From F1-60-MAGs149 sp032119475 (GTDB lineage Bacteria; Actinomycetota; Thermoleophilia; Gaiellales; F1-60-MAGs149): 35,968 nt of DNA. Positions 21,954-29,420 of the stretch are shown here, in pieces. The DNA lies in the NCBI GenBank assembly GCA_032119475.1, contig JAUMCA010000087.1:1-35968 (forward strand). The letters are read 5' to 3'. A program made the translations under genes and the position numbers. A model generated the notes under the pieces. It worked only from the letters and a program-made list of their open reading frames with translations. It searched no databases and was not told where the DNA came from. Every line of letters begins with the position of its first letter. Positions within the stretch are counted from its first letter, which is position 1.

Positions 21954-22241
21954 CTGCTCCAACGGCGCCATCGTCAGCCCCCGCTCGGTCAGCTGCTCGT
22001 GGTACAGCTCGGCGAGCTCGCGGTGGCCCGTCCAGACGATCGCCCGTCCGGCGCTGTGGATGCGGTTGGCGAGGGCCATGCCGCGCGCGTAGTCGACGCC
22101 GGGGATGACGGCCGCGAGCGAGCGGGCGACGCCCTCGAAGGTGTTGTGGTCGTCGTTCAGCACGATCACCCGCCACGGCGGCCCGAGGTCGGTGCCGCGC
22201 CCGAGGCGGCGGCGCTCGACGACGTCCGGGGCGGTGCTCAC
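21948..22241 (-). CDS. clpS: ATP-dependent Clp protease adaptor ClpS
   Basis: A 97-residue adaptor that docks on the ClpA/ClpC N domain and delivers N-degron substrates. The core starts at PPWRVIVLNDDHNTFEGVA (about 21-39); the NDD-H-N-T-F loop holds the residues that bind the substrate N terminus. It continues with IHSAGRAIVWTGHRELAELY and GLTMAPLEQG, typical of actinobacterial ClpS. The start is GTG at 22241, overlapping the pdtaR-like stop (GTGA). Its TAG stop (21950-21948) is part of the right arm of the inverted repeat. Translational coupling to a two-component pair is unusual; ClpS is more often next to clpA, nicotinate or DUF2017-type genes. Confidence 0.92.
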   Translation of the reverse strand: MSTAPDVVERRRLGRGTDLGPPWRVIVLNDDHNTFEGVARSLAAVIPGVDYARGMALANRIHSAGRAIVWTGHRELAELYHEQLTERGLTMAPLEQG

Positions 22242-22819
22242 GCGTCCGCTGCCGGCGCGTCGAAGGTCGCGATCAGCGCCTCGGCGACCACGCGCATCGT
22301 GCGTCCGGTCGACTGGCTCGCGGCGCGGATGCGGCGGAAGGCCTCGGCCTCGTCGATGCCCTCGCGCTGCATCAGGATGCCCTTCGCGCGCTCGACCGCC
22401 TTGCGGGAGGCGAGCGCCTCCTGCAGCGACGCGGCCTCCTCGCGCAGGGCGGCCAGCTCGTCGAAGCGGGCGCGCGCCGTGTCGATGGCGGGCAGCAGGT
22501 CGACCTCGCGGAACGGCTTCACGAGGTAGCCGAAGGCGCCGGCGTCGGAGGCGCGCGCGACGAGGTCCCCCTCCGCGTACGCGGTCAGCATCACGATCGG
22601 CACCGGCCGCGCGGCCGTGATGGCGCGCGCCGCGTCGATGCCGTCCATGTGCGGCATGCGCACGTCCATGACGATCAGGTCCGGCGCGTGCGCGGCGGCG
22701 AGCTCGACGGCCTCGAGGCCGTCCCTGGCCTCCGCCACGACCTCGTGGCCGGCCTTCTCCAGCAGGGCGCGCACGTCGAGCCGGATGATCGTCTCGTCCT
22801 CGGCGATCAGCACCCTCAT
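22238..22819 (-). CDS. pdtaR: ANTAR-domain response regulator (PdtaR-like)
   Basis: A 193-residue regulator with a receiver domain (1-115) and an RNA-binding ANTAR domain (about 128-183). The receiver has acidic pocket E7/D8 in IAEDE, phosphoacceptor D52 in IVMDVRMP, T79 in VMLTAYAEGD and K101 in YLVKPF, all intact. ANTAR reads RKAVERAKGILMQREGIDEA followed by AFRRIRAASQSTGRTM. ANTAR proteins bind paired hexaloop hairpins in mRNA and act as antiterminators or sRNA-titrated regulators. It overlaps the kinase stop (ATGA) and the clpS start (GTGA). It closely resembles the mycobacterial PdtaS-PdtaR pair. Target RNA hairpins were not identified here. Confidence 0.92.
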   Translation of the reverse strand: MRVLIAEDETIIRLDVRALLEKAGHEVVAEARDGLEAVELAAAHAPDLIVMDVRMPHMDGIDAARAITAARPVPIVMLTAYAEGDLVARASDAGAFGYLVKPFREVDLLPAIDTARARFDELAALREEAASLQEALASRKAVERAKGILMQREGIDEAEAFRRIRAASQSTGRTMRVVAEALIATFDAPAADA

Positions 22820-24318
22820 GCGGGCCCCCAGGCGAGCCGCGCGCGCACGCCGGGATCGCCGTCCTCGAGGATCAGCGTCCCGTGCAGCTGGTCCGTCGCG
22901 AGCGCCCGCGCGATCTTGAGCCCCAACGACCGGTCCGGATCGAAGTCCGCGGGCAGGCCCGGGCCGGCGTCCGCGACCACCAGCTCCACCCGCCCCGCCG
23001 GATCGCGGTCGAGGTGGACGCGGACGTCGCCGCCGCCGTGCTCGAGCGCGTTCGCATAGAGCTCGGAGAAGATCAGCGCCACCGCCGTCGCCGTGTCGCC
23101 CGGGACCTCGACGTGCGCGATCTCCTCCTCGGCCGGGCGCGTGCCGATGCTGCGCCCGAGCATCGCCGAGACGCGGCGGATCAGGTCCGACAGGTCGACG
23201 TCCCCTTCGCGGCTCGCCGTCAGCAGGTCGTGGACCTCGGCGATCGACAGGATCCGGTCGACGGAGTCGGCGAGCGCGCGAGCGGGGTCGGCGCCCCCGG
23301 CGCGCAGGCGGAGGAGCGAGGCCACCGTCTGCAGGTTGTTCTTGACGCGGTGGTGGATCTCCTGGGCGACGATCCCGCGCATCACGCCGCGCCCCGACTC
23401 GACCGCCGCGGCCGCCTGGTTGGCGACCGAGCCGAGCAGCATGCGCTCCTCCGGCGTGAAGGGGCGCCGACCGGGCGTCGTCGCGACGAGGGCGCCGAGG
23501 CGCCGCGCCTTCCAGACCAGCGGCAGCGCGACGACGCCGTCCGCCCCGTCCGATGCCACGGCCGTGGCCGCCAGGGCCAGGACGGATGCGTCGTCGGGGC
23601 CGGCGGCCCCGGACCGGCGGGCGACGGTGGGGCCCTCCGGCCCGTCGACGACGAGGGCGCACAGCTCCGCGTGCGCGGCGCGCTCGGCGGTCTCGGCGAT
23701 GTGGTCGAGCGCCTCCTCGAGGTACAGCGACTCCGCCACGGCCTGCGAGATGCTGCCGAGCGCCTCGAGCTCCGCGACGCGGCGCTGCGACCGCTCGTAG
23801 AGGCGGGCGTTCTCGATCGCCTGGGCGACCTGGCGCGCGATCGTCTCGACCAGCTCGATCTCGTCCGGGTGGTACTCGCGGGGCGCGACCGTGCGGACGT
23901 TCATCGCGCCGGCCAATCGCTCCCGGCGGTCGAGGATCGGCACGGCGAGCAGGCTCTGGAACCTCCGCTCCGGCAGGTTCGGGAACTCCTTGAAGCGCGG
24001 ATCGAGGTGCGCGTCGGCGGCGATCGCGACGGGCTCGCGCGTGGAGGCCGCCCAGCCCGTCAGCCCCTCCCCCACGCGCATGCGCGGCGGGCCGGCGGTC
24101 GCCTCGACGTGCGTGCCGTGCACCGCCTGCAGGACGAGTTCGTCGGCGGCGTCGTCGTACGCGTAGACGAAGCAGGCATCGGTGCCGAAGGCCCGCGCGA
24201 CCGCCACGGCCACGGCGTCGGTGACCGTCGCCAGATCCAGCGAGCTGGTGACCGCCTCCACGATCTCGGACAGGAGGCGCAGGTGGCGCTCGGCGCGCGC
24301 GGCGGCATGGTCCGTCAC
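22816..24318 (-). CDS. pdtaS: Sensor histidine kinase with two GAF domains (PdtaS-like, HisKA_2)
   Basis: A 500-residue cytoplasmic kinase without transmembrane segments. GAF1 (about 20-172) includes RVGEGLTGWAASTREPVAIA and QSLLAVPILDR. GAF2 (about 185-308) is diverged. The HisKA_2 box AQEIHHRVKNNLQTVASLLR (phosphoacceptor H322 or H323) is followed by the ATPase with ELYANALEHGG (N box), DAGPGLP and SLGLKIARAL. This is the PdtaS-type output that phosphorylates ANTAR regulators. The GTG at 24318 was chosen because TACCGT lies 7 nt upstream; a longer frame reaching 24372 would overlap the HNH gene. It is the first gene of pdtaS-pdtaR-clpS. The signal it senses cannot be read from sequence; mycobacterial PdtaS GAF binds copper or NO-related ligands. 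Confidence 0.9.
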   Translation of the reverse strand: MTDHAAARAERHLRLLSEIVEAVTSSLDLATVTDAVAVAVARAFGTDACFVYAYDDAADELVLQAVHGTHVEATAGPPRMRVGEGLTGWAASTREPVAIAADAHLDPRFKEFPNLPERRFQSLLAVPILDRRERLAGAMNVRTVAPREYHPDEIELVETIARQVAQAIENARLYERSQRRVAELEALGSISQAVAESLYLEEALDHIAETAERAAHAELCALVVDGPEGPTVARRSGAAGPDDASVLALAATAVASDGADGVVALPLVWKARRLGALVATTPGRRPFTPEERMLLGSVANQAAAAVESGRGVMRGIVAQEIHHRVKNNLQTVASLLRLRAGGADPARALADSVDRILSIAEVHDLLTASREGDVDLSDLIRRVSAMLGRSIGTRPAEEEIAHVEVPGDTATAVALIFSELYANALEHGGGDVRVHLDRDPAGRVELVVADAGPGLPADFDPDRSLGLKIARALATDQLHGTLILEDGDPGVRARLAWGPA

Positions 24319-24325
24319 GGCGGCG

Positions 24326-24331
24326 ACGGTA
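24326..24331 (-). promoter_or_regulatory. Putative leaderless -10 of pdtaS-pdtaR-clpS (TACCGT)
   Basis: On the minus strand TACCGT ends 7 nt before the GTG at 24318. It lies in the 31-nt gap after the HNH gene. Confidence 0.5.
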
Positions 24332-24349
24332 GCACGGTCGGGGCTGCCG

Positions 24350-24898
24350 TCAGGCCGCGATGCCGCGCGCACTCGACGCCTCGCCGGCCGCGCGCGCGAG
24401 CGCCGGCAGGTAGGGGTGCCATGAGTGCGGGATCGTCCGCGTGCCGAGCGTCAGATACAGGTCCGGGTGCGGCGCGCGGGGCGTCCGCGCGAGCGGCATG
24501 CCGGCCTCGTGCGGGAGCCGGTCGCCCTTGCGCAGGTTGCACGGCGCGCACGCCGTGACCACGTTCTCCCACGTCGACCCGCCACCCCGCGAGCGCGGCA
24601 CCACGTGGTCGAGCGTGAGCCGCACGCCGCTGCCGCAGTACTGGCACGTGTTGGCGTCACGCCCGAACAGCGCGCGGCGGGTGATCCGGCGCGAGGTGAA
24701 GCGCGGCACCTTCACGTACTGGACGAGCCGGATCACCAGCGGTCGGGGCAGCGTCGTCGAGGGTGAGCGGATCGCCTGGCCCGGGACCGCCTCCAGGACC
24801 TCGGCCTTCCGCGACAGGATCAGGCTGCACGCACGCCACACGCTGGTGACGTTGAGCGGTTCGTAGGTCGCGTTCAGCACGAGGACGGTGCCGGACAT
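24350..24898 (-). CDS. HNH endonuclease family protein
   Basis: A 182-residue protein. The N-terminal part (TVLVLNATYEPLNVTSVWRA, 4-23) is the common lead-in of the actinobacterial HNH family. The HNH core spans about 80-125: zinc ligands C85 and C88 in TCQYCG, D97-H98 in LTLDHVVPRSRGG, N112 in WENVV, and C117/C120 in ACAPCNLRKG. All ββα-metal residues are intact, so nuclease activity is plausible. Many actinobacteria carry one such chromosomal gene outside any phage or restriction locus; its role is unknown. The ATG at 24898 has GGAGG 4 nt upstream and TACCCT 10 nt upstream. Confidence 0.88.
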   Translation of the reverse strand: MSGTVLVLNATYEPLNVTSVWRACSLILSRKAEVLEAVPGQAIRSPSTTLPRPLVIRLVQYVKVPRFTSRRITRRALFGRDANTCQYCGSGVRLTLDHVVPRSRGGGSTWENVVTACAPCNLRKGDRLPHEAGMPLARTPRAPHPDLYLTLGTRTIPHSWHPYLPALARAAGEASSARGIAA

Positions 24899-24938
24899 GG
24901 TGCCTCCGAGGGTAGCATCGGCGCCGCGAGGGCCCGGG

Positions 24939-25424
24939 TCAGCGCAGGGCGTGGTCGATCGCCCGCTGCTCCTCGGGCGTCAGCTCGAGCGACCCGGCGC
25001 CGCCGCGCAGCACGTCCTTCACGAACACGCTCGTCGACGTGCCCGCGTGCACGGCGCTGATCACGATCCCGGATCCGTGTCGATCCAGCAGCGCGAGCGA
25101 CGACGAGCGGCGTCCCTCGTCGTCGTCGGTGGCGTCGTAGCGCACGATCGAGCGGCGGCGCAGCAGGACGTCGAGCTGTCCGAGCGCCGACAGCACCTCG
25201 TCGCGCAGGTGCGCGCCGTCCACCTCCAGGCGCTCCATCCGGGCCTGCATGCCGACGGCGAACTCGACGAGGTCCACCGGCTCGCCGTCGAGGAGGGCCT
25301 GCTCGGCGCGCCGCAGCCGGCCGGCCCAGCGCGCGGTGCGCCACGCGAGCGCGAGCGCGACGAGCGCGAGCACCAGCCCGACCGCGCCGACCGCGAGGGC
25401 GAGCGACTGGACGTCCGCGCCCAC
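24939..25424 (-). CDS. DUF4446 family membrane protein
   Basis: A 161-residue protein with one N-terminal transmembrane helix (SLALAVGAVGLVLALVALAL, 7-26). A coiled-coil-like stretch follows (AEQALLDGEPVDLVEFAVGM, then RMERLEVDGAHLRDEV). The C-terminal domain contains IVRYDATDDDEGRRSSSLAL, LLDRHGSGIVISAVHAGTST and RGGAGSLELTPEEQRAI. The YDA....GG.SS.ALLD...G.V...I..R....Y.K pattern is characteristic of DUF4446, whose function is unknown. Start GTG 25424 follows AGGAGG, and that Shine-Dalgarno sequence includes the TAG stop of the upstream gene. Confidence 0.83.
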   Translation of the reverse strand: MGADVQSLALAVGAVGLVLALVALALAWRTARWAGRLRRAEQALLDGEPVDLVEFAVGMQARMERLEVDGAHLRDEVLSALGQLDVLLRRRSIVRYDATDDDEGRRSSSLALLDRHGSGIVISAVHAGTSTSVFVKDVLRGGAGSLELTPEEQRAIDHALR

Positions 25425-25431
25425 GCGCCTC

Positions 25432-26601
25432 CTAGGCGGGCTGCAGGCGGAACTGGATCTCGTACACGCCGATGTTGTTGTCGACGTTCTCCTCGCCCGG
25501 CACCTTCTCCACGGTGACCTTCGCGGTCACGACGTCGTCGAAGACGATGTCGGAGAGGCCGAACGGGATCTCCACGGTGCCCTCGGCACCCGGGTCGAGC
25601 GTCGTGATCTCGCCCGTCGGGAGGGCGCGGTCGTCCATGCCCTTCGCGCGCAGGACGACGTTGACCTTGATCGAGACCTCGGTCGCGTCACCGGAGTTCT
25701 GCACCGTCACGGCCAGCGCCATGTTGTTCGCGCTGTCGACCTCGTTGACGATGCCCGGGTCGAGCTGGCTCTCACCCGGGGTGAACACGGTGCTGATCAG
25801 CGTCGTGCCGTGCAGCTGGCCGTCCGCCGCCCCGTCCGTCGTGCCGCCGTCGGCCGCGCCGTCCTCGGTCGAGTCGGCGGGCGTGCCGCCGAGCAGCGCG
25901 TTCAGGATCGACTGCATCCGCTGCGGCGCGGCGAACTCGATCAGCTTCGGATCGACGAACTGCGAGTTCTCCACCGTCGCGTTGATCGACTTGTCCGCGA
26001 GCACGGTCTTGGTCGGATCCTGGTAGGAGTCCGTGTAGACGACGTCGGAGGCGATCAGGCGCTGGAACGTGGCCGCGACCGCGGCCGCCTGCTCGAGCGG
26101 GACGGTGCCCGTGGTGCCGGCCGCCTGGAACGCCTCCTGCAGCGCCCGCTGGATCCCCTGCAGGCCGCTGACGCGGTACTGCATGGACTGGACGAGGAAC
26201 GGCTGGTACGGCTCCGCATCCTCCGGGGCGCCGATCGCCGCGGCGTTGGCCGCGGTCTGCTTCTGCGCCTGGATCTGCCGCGTCAGCGCCGTGTTGAGCC
26301 CATCGGGCGTCTGGCCGGCGGTGAGGATGGCCGCGGAGAACTCCGAGCCGACGTTGGCGGAGGCCTTGGCCACCTCGTTCGCCTTCTGGACGTAGCCCTG
26401 GTAGGCGGACACCTCGCGGTCGCGCTGGCAGCGCTGGACCAGGAAGAACCCGGCGACCAGGACGATCAGGAGGCCCACGACGAGCACCAGCAGCCGCTGC
26501 ATCCCCTTGCCGCGCGGGGCGCCGGCGGTCGGGCGCGGCCGCTCGCGGGACGGCGGGGCCTCGTCGTACTCGTCGTCGAAGAAGGAGAGGAAAGCGGGCA
26601 T
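25432..26601 (-). CDS. Membrane-anchored protein with a C-terminal CARDB-like domain
   Basis: A 389-residue protein. A short acidic cytoplasmic head (MPAFLSFFDDEYDEAPPS) precedes one transmembrane helix (about 36-56, LLVLVVGLLIVLVAGFFLVQ). The extracellular part has a helical region (60-200, with VQKANEVAKASANVGSEF) and an acidic low-complexity linker (GGTPADSTEDGAADGGTTDG). A C-terminal beta-sandwich (about 275-389) has NMALAVTVQNSGDATEVSIK and TVEIPFGL, like CARDB cell-adhesion modules. The architecture recurs in relatives of this group (from memory, unverified). It is divergent from the polytopic kinase gene and just upstream of DUF4446. A TAATGT hexamer on the minus strand near 26650 may be its -10. 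Function unknown. Confidence 0.72.
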   Translation of the reverse strand: MPAFLSFFDDEYDEAPPSRERPRPTAGAPRGKGMQRLLVLVVGLLIVLVAGFFLVQRCQRDREVSAYQGYVQKANEVAKASANVGSEFSAAILTAGQTPDGLNTALTRQIQAQKQTAANAAAIGAPEDAEPYQPFLVQSMQYRVSGLQGIQRALQEAFQAAGTTGTVPLEQAAAVAATFQRLIASDVVYTDSYQDPTKTVLADKSINATVENSQFVDPKLIEFAAPQRMQSILNALLGGTPADSTEDGAADGGTTDGAADGQLHGTTLISTVFTPGESQLDPGIVNEVDSANNMALAVTVQNSGDATEVSIKVNVVLRAKGMDDRALPTGEITTLDPGAEGTVEIPFGLSDIVFDDVVTAKVTVEKVPGEENVDNNIGVYEIQFRLQPA

Positions 26602-26683
26602 GTATGGCGTACGGGGATGACGTGCGGCTTATCCCGTTCGCCACATTATCACCCGCTCCTCTGCGGACCCGCCGGGTCGCCGT

Positions 26684-28516
26684 ATGACCGTACGCCCGCT
26701 CCGCAGCGTGCCCCACGGGGTTCCGCCCCTCTTCCCCGAGGGGATCGTGGCGGATCGGTACCGCATCATCGAGACGATCGGCGTCGGAGGCAGCGCGACC
26801 GTCTTCGAGGCGGAGGACCTCGAGACCGGCGAGCGCGTCGCCCTGAAGGCGATCCCGGCCGAGGAGAAGCTCCGTCGCCGCGCCCGCCGCGAGATGCGCG
26901 CAGCCGGGTCCCTCGACCACGGCGCGATCGTCCGGATGCGCGGCAGCGCGGAGGACGACCACTACGTCTTCGTCGCCTTCGAGCTCGTGCGGGGCAGCGA
27001 CCTCTCGATCGTCCTCAAGGAGAAGCGGCTCGAGCAGTCCGAGATCCTGCGGGCCGTCGCCGCGGTCTGCGACGCCCTGGAGCACGCCCACGCGCGCGGC
27101 GTCATCCACCGCGACGTGAAGCCGGGCAACATCATGCTGCGCGAGGACGGCATCCTGAAGCTGACCGACTTCGGCATCGCGCAGATCGACAGCCCGGACG
27201 CGACCGTCGACGAGAGCCTCCTCGGCACGCTCTCCTACATGGCGCCCGAGCAGGTGCGCGGCGACATGCTGACGACGGCGGTCGACGTCTGGGCCGCGGC
27301 GCTGATCGCCTACGAGGCGCTGACGCGCTCGAACCCCTACCGCTCGAAGACGCCGGTCGAGCTGGCGGAGAAGCACCGCCGCCTGCGGCTCTCGCTCCAG
27401 AAGGAGCGCCCCGATCTGCCGACGGTGGCGACGAAGATGATCGACCGCGCGCTCGATCCGGACAACCAGCGGCGCCCGCTGCCCGGCCAGCTCCGCGACG
27501 CGCTCCTGCGGGGCGCGCTCGCGATCGAGCGGGGCGAACGGGAGGCCGACGAGTCCATCGAGCTGCCGCGGCTCGAGCCGCGCGTCCGTCTGCGCGAGCG
27601 CTGGCTGCGCGCGGTCCCCGATCCCCGGGACGAGCGCGACGACGCCGAGCCGTCGGGCGAGCCGTTCCGCGACACGGCCTCGGACGTCGGCGCCCGCCTC
27701 GCCGGTGCCGTCGCGCACGCCCAGCCGTACTGGCCCGCCGCCCTCACCGGCGCGGCAGCCGTGCTCGTGCTCGGCGCGCTGCCCTTCTACCCGTCGCTGT
27801 GGCCGCTCGGCCTCGGCCTGCTCGCCGGTGCGGCGGCGCTGCGCCTCCCCCTCGTCGCGGGCACGCTGGTCCTGGCGGCGGCCCTGCCGCTGCTCGGCAA
27901 CCTCGCGTTCGGCCTCGTGCCCGGGGCCGTGCTGATCGGCCTGGCCTGGGTCGCGCTGCTCGCGCGGGACGGCCGGCGCCTGCTGCTGCCGGTGCTCGCA
28001 CCCGTGCTGACGGCGCTCTGCGCCTGGGCGGTCTATCCCCTGCTGGCCGGCACGGCACGGCGCGCGCACGTGCGCGCGACGCTCGGAGCCCTCGGCGCCC
28101 TGCTGTCCTCCGTCGCGCTCGGCCTCGGGGGTGCGGCCCCGACACTGGTGCCGACGGGCGACCTCGCCGGCCTCGGCGCGACCGTGCGCGGCATGGACGA
28201 CGCGATCGCCACGGCGGGTGCGGTCGCCGCCGCCGTCGGCCCGGGCCCGGCGCTGCTCGCCGTCGTCTGGGCCGCCCTCGCCGTCACCGCGCCCGCCGTG
28301 CTGCACGCCGGCGGGCGTCCGCTGCTCGTCGCCTCCGCGCTGTGGATCGGGATCGGCACGGCCGCCACCCTGGGCATCGGCCTCGCGCTGACCGGCGCCC
28401 TCACCGCTCCGGTCTGGACGCTGGCGGGCGCAGGGGCGGTGGGTATAGTGATTTTGGTGCGCGCTCACCGCCCGACGGCGCACGGGAACGCTGCGCACGC
28501 CGCGACAAAGGGATGA
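26684..28516 (+). CDS. Serine/threonine protein kinase with a polytopic membrane C-terminal domain
   Basis: A 610-residue protein. The kinase domain (about 26-290) is complete: glycine loop IGVGGSATVFEAED, K55 in VALKAI, E70, HRDVKPGN with D144, DFG D162 and MAPEQ (186-190). A basic/acidic linker (290-345) follows. Residues 348-595 hold about eight to ten hydrophobic helices (VLVLGALPFYPSLWPLGLGL is typical) and no PASTA repeats, ending in a short basic tail. Hanks-type kinases of this locus phosphorylate FHA proteins, RodA/PBP partners and regulators; the PstP phosphatase nearby reverses this. The multi-pass tail is unlike PknA or PknB and may sense membrane state or lipid. The ATG at 26684 was chosen although no good promoter hexamer or Shine-Dalgarno sequence is evident. 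fhaA follows after 4 nt. Confidence 0.88.
   Translation: MTVRPLRSVPHGVPPLFPEGIVADRYRIIETIGVGGSATVFEAEDLETGERVALKAIPAEEKLRRRARREMRAAGSLDHGAIVRMRGSAEDDHYVFVAFELVRGSDLSIVLKEKRLEQSEILRAVAAVCDALEHAHARGVIHRDVKPGNIMLREDGILKLTDFGIAQIDSPDATVDESLLGTLSYMAPEQVRGDMLTTAVDVWAAALIAYEALTRSNPYRSKTPVELAEKHRRLRLSLQKERPDLPTVATKMIDRALDPDNQRRPLPGQLRDALLRGALAIERGEREADESIELPRLEPRVRLRERWLRAVPDPRDERDDAEPSGEPFRDTASDVGARLAGAVAHAQPYWPAALTGAAAVLVLGALPFYPSLWPLGLGLLAGAAALRLPLVAGTLVLAAALPLLGNLAFGLVPGAVLIGLAWVALLARDGRRLLLPVLAPVLTALCAWAVYPLLAGTARRAHVRATLGALGALLSSVALGLGGAAPTLVPTGDLAGLGATVRGMDDAIATAGAVAAAVGPGPALLAVVWAALAVTAPAVLHAGGRPLLVASALWIGIGTAATLGIGLALTGALTAPVWTLAGAGAVGIVILVRAHRPTAHGNAAHAATKG
28444..28449 (+). promoter_or_regulatory. 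Possible internal promoter for fhaA (TATAGT)
   Basis: TATAGT lies inside the 3' end of the kinase gene, about 70 nt before the fhaA ATG. The intervening leader has GTGCGC and two GCGCAC copies that could form alternative stems. The protein reads through in frame (GIVILV), so the match may be chance. Confidence 0.3.
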
Positions 28517-28520
28517 CTGC

Positions 28521-29417
28521 ATGGGCTTTCTGCGACGAATCGAGAACCGGCTGGAGGGGGTCTTCGAGGGCGGCATCGGCCGCACCTTCCGCTCGCACGT
28601 CCAGCCGGTCGAGCTCGCGCGGAAGCTGACCAAGGAGATGGATGACCACAAGGTCATCTCCGTCTCCCAGGTGTACGTGCCGAACGTCTACACGGTGTTC
28701 CTCGCCCCGGACGATCGCGAGCAGTTCCTCGCCTACGAGGCCCGGCTCCGCACGGAGCTCGCGGGCTACCTCACCGAGCACGCGCGCCGCGAGGGCTACT
28801 CGCTCCCGGGCCGCGCCCGCGTGCTGATCGAGACCGCCGACGAGCTCGACGTCGGGACGTTCGGCATCGCCGCCGAGATGGAGGAGACGCCGCCGCCCGT
28901 GGCGTCCGACGCCCCGCCACCCGGCGTCCGCCTGCCGGAGGAGTTCGATCCCGACCCCGCGCCCGCGGCCGCCGCTCCCGTGGCGTCGGCCCCGGCTCCC
29001 GTCGCACCGGCCCCCGCGCCGCCGGCCGAGGTGCCGCCCCCGCCCGCTCCCGCCGCACCGCCCGTGGCCCCGGCCGCCGCCGTCGCCGACCCGTTCGCCG
29101 CCGCACCGGGAGCCCCGCCGGCGCCGCCGTCCGCCTCCGCCTGGATGGTCGTCTGGGCCGGCGGCAGCGCGCCGATCGGCGACACGCCGCTGGTCATCGG
29201 CCGCAGCCGCGACTGCGACGTTCCCGTCGCCGACGGGAACGCCTCCCGCCGGCACGCCGAGCTGTCCCGCGAGGGCGACGGCTTCGTCCTGCGCGATCTC
29301 GACTCCACGAACGGCACGCTCGTCAACGGGCAGCGCATCCGCCGCGCGCCCGTGCAGCCGGACGACGAGATCACCGTCGGGACGAGCTCCCTGCGCATTC
29401 AGCGCCGTACGGGGTAG
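28521..29417 (+). CDS. fhaA: FhaA: DUF3662 plus FHA-domain protein
   Basis: A 298-residue cytoplasmic adaptor. The N-terminal DUF3662 domain (1-120) begins MGFLRRIENRLEGVFEGGIG and includes QPVELARKLTKEMDDHK. It is followed by a Pro/Ala-rich linker (about 123-205), where a phosphothreonine target may lie. The FHA domain (about 218-296) has GRSRDCDVPVADGNASRRH, then DLDSTNGTLVNG, with the phosphothreonine-binding R, S and N residues intact. In mycobacteria FhaA binds phosphorylated MviN-type partners and moderates peptidoglycan synthesis. Its position ahead of fhaB-pstP-rodA-pbpA-pknB is the conserved actinobacterial order. It is separated from fhaB by 3 nt. Confidence 0.92.
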   Translation: MGFLRRIENRLEGVFEGGIGRTFRSHVQPVELARKLTKEMDDHKVISVSQVYVPNVYTVFLAPDDREQFLAYEARLRTELAGYLTEHARREGYSLPGRARVLIETADELDVGTFGIAAEMEETPPPVASDAPPPGVRLPEEFDPDPAPAAAAPVASAPAPVAPAPAPPAEVPPPPAPAAPPVAPAAAVADPFAAAPGAPPAPPSASAWMVVWAGGSAPIGDTPLVIGRSRDCDVPVADGNASRRHAELSREGDGFVLRDLDSTNGTLVNGQRIRRAPVQPDDEITVGTSSLRIQRRTG

Positions 29418-29420
29418 GCC

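Noticed and set aside
24350..24898. HNH gene as a mobile-element or homing endonuclease
   Set aside because: No intron, intein, phage or restriction genes are nearby. Base composition matches the neighbours, and the family is a common chromosomal one in actinomycetes.
25249..28629. A 1126-codon plus-strand frame
   Set aside because: It overlaps the CARDB and DUF4446 genes antisense and the kinase out of frame; a shadow caused by the scarcity of stop codons.
25772..28657. A 961-codon minus-strand frame over the kinase and CARDB genes
   Set aside because: Low-complexity Arg/Gly/Ala composition without motifs. It is antisense to the clear kinase domain and out of frame with the CARDB-type protein.
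28900..29140. Pro/Ala-rich repeats in fhaA as a DNA tandem repeat
   Set aside because: The codons vary and no exact unit repeats. It is a protein linker of biased composition, not a nucleotide repeat.
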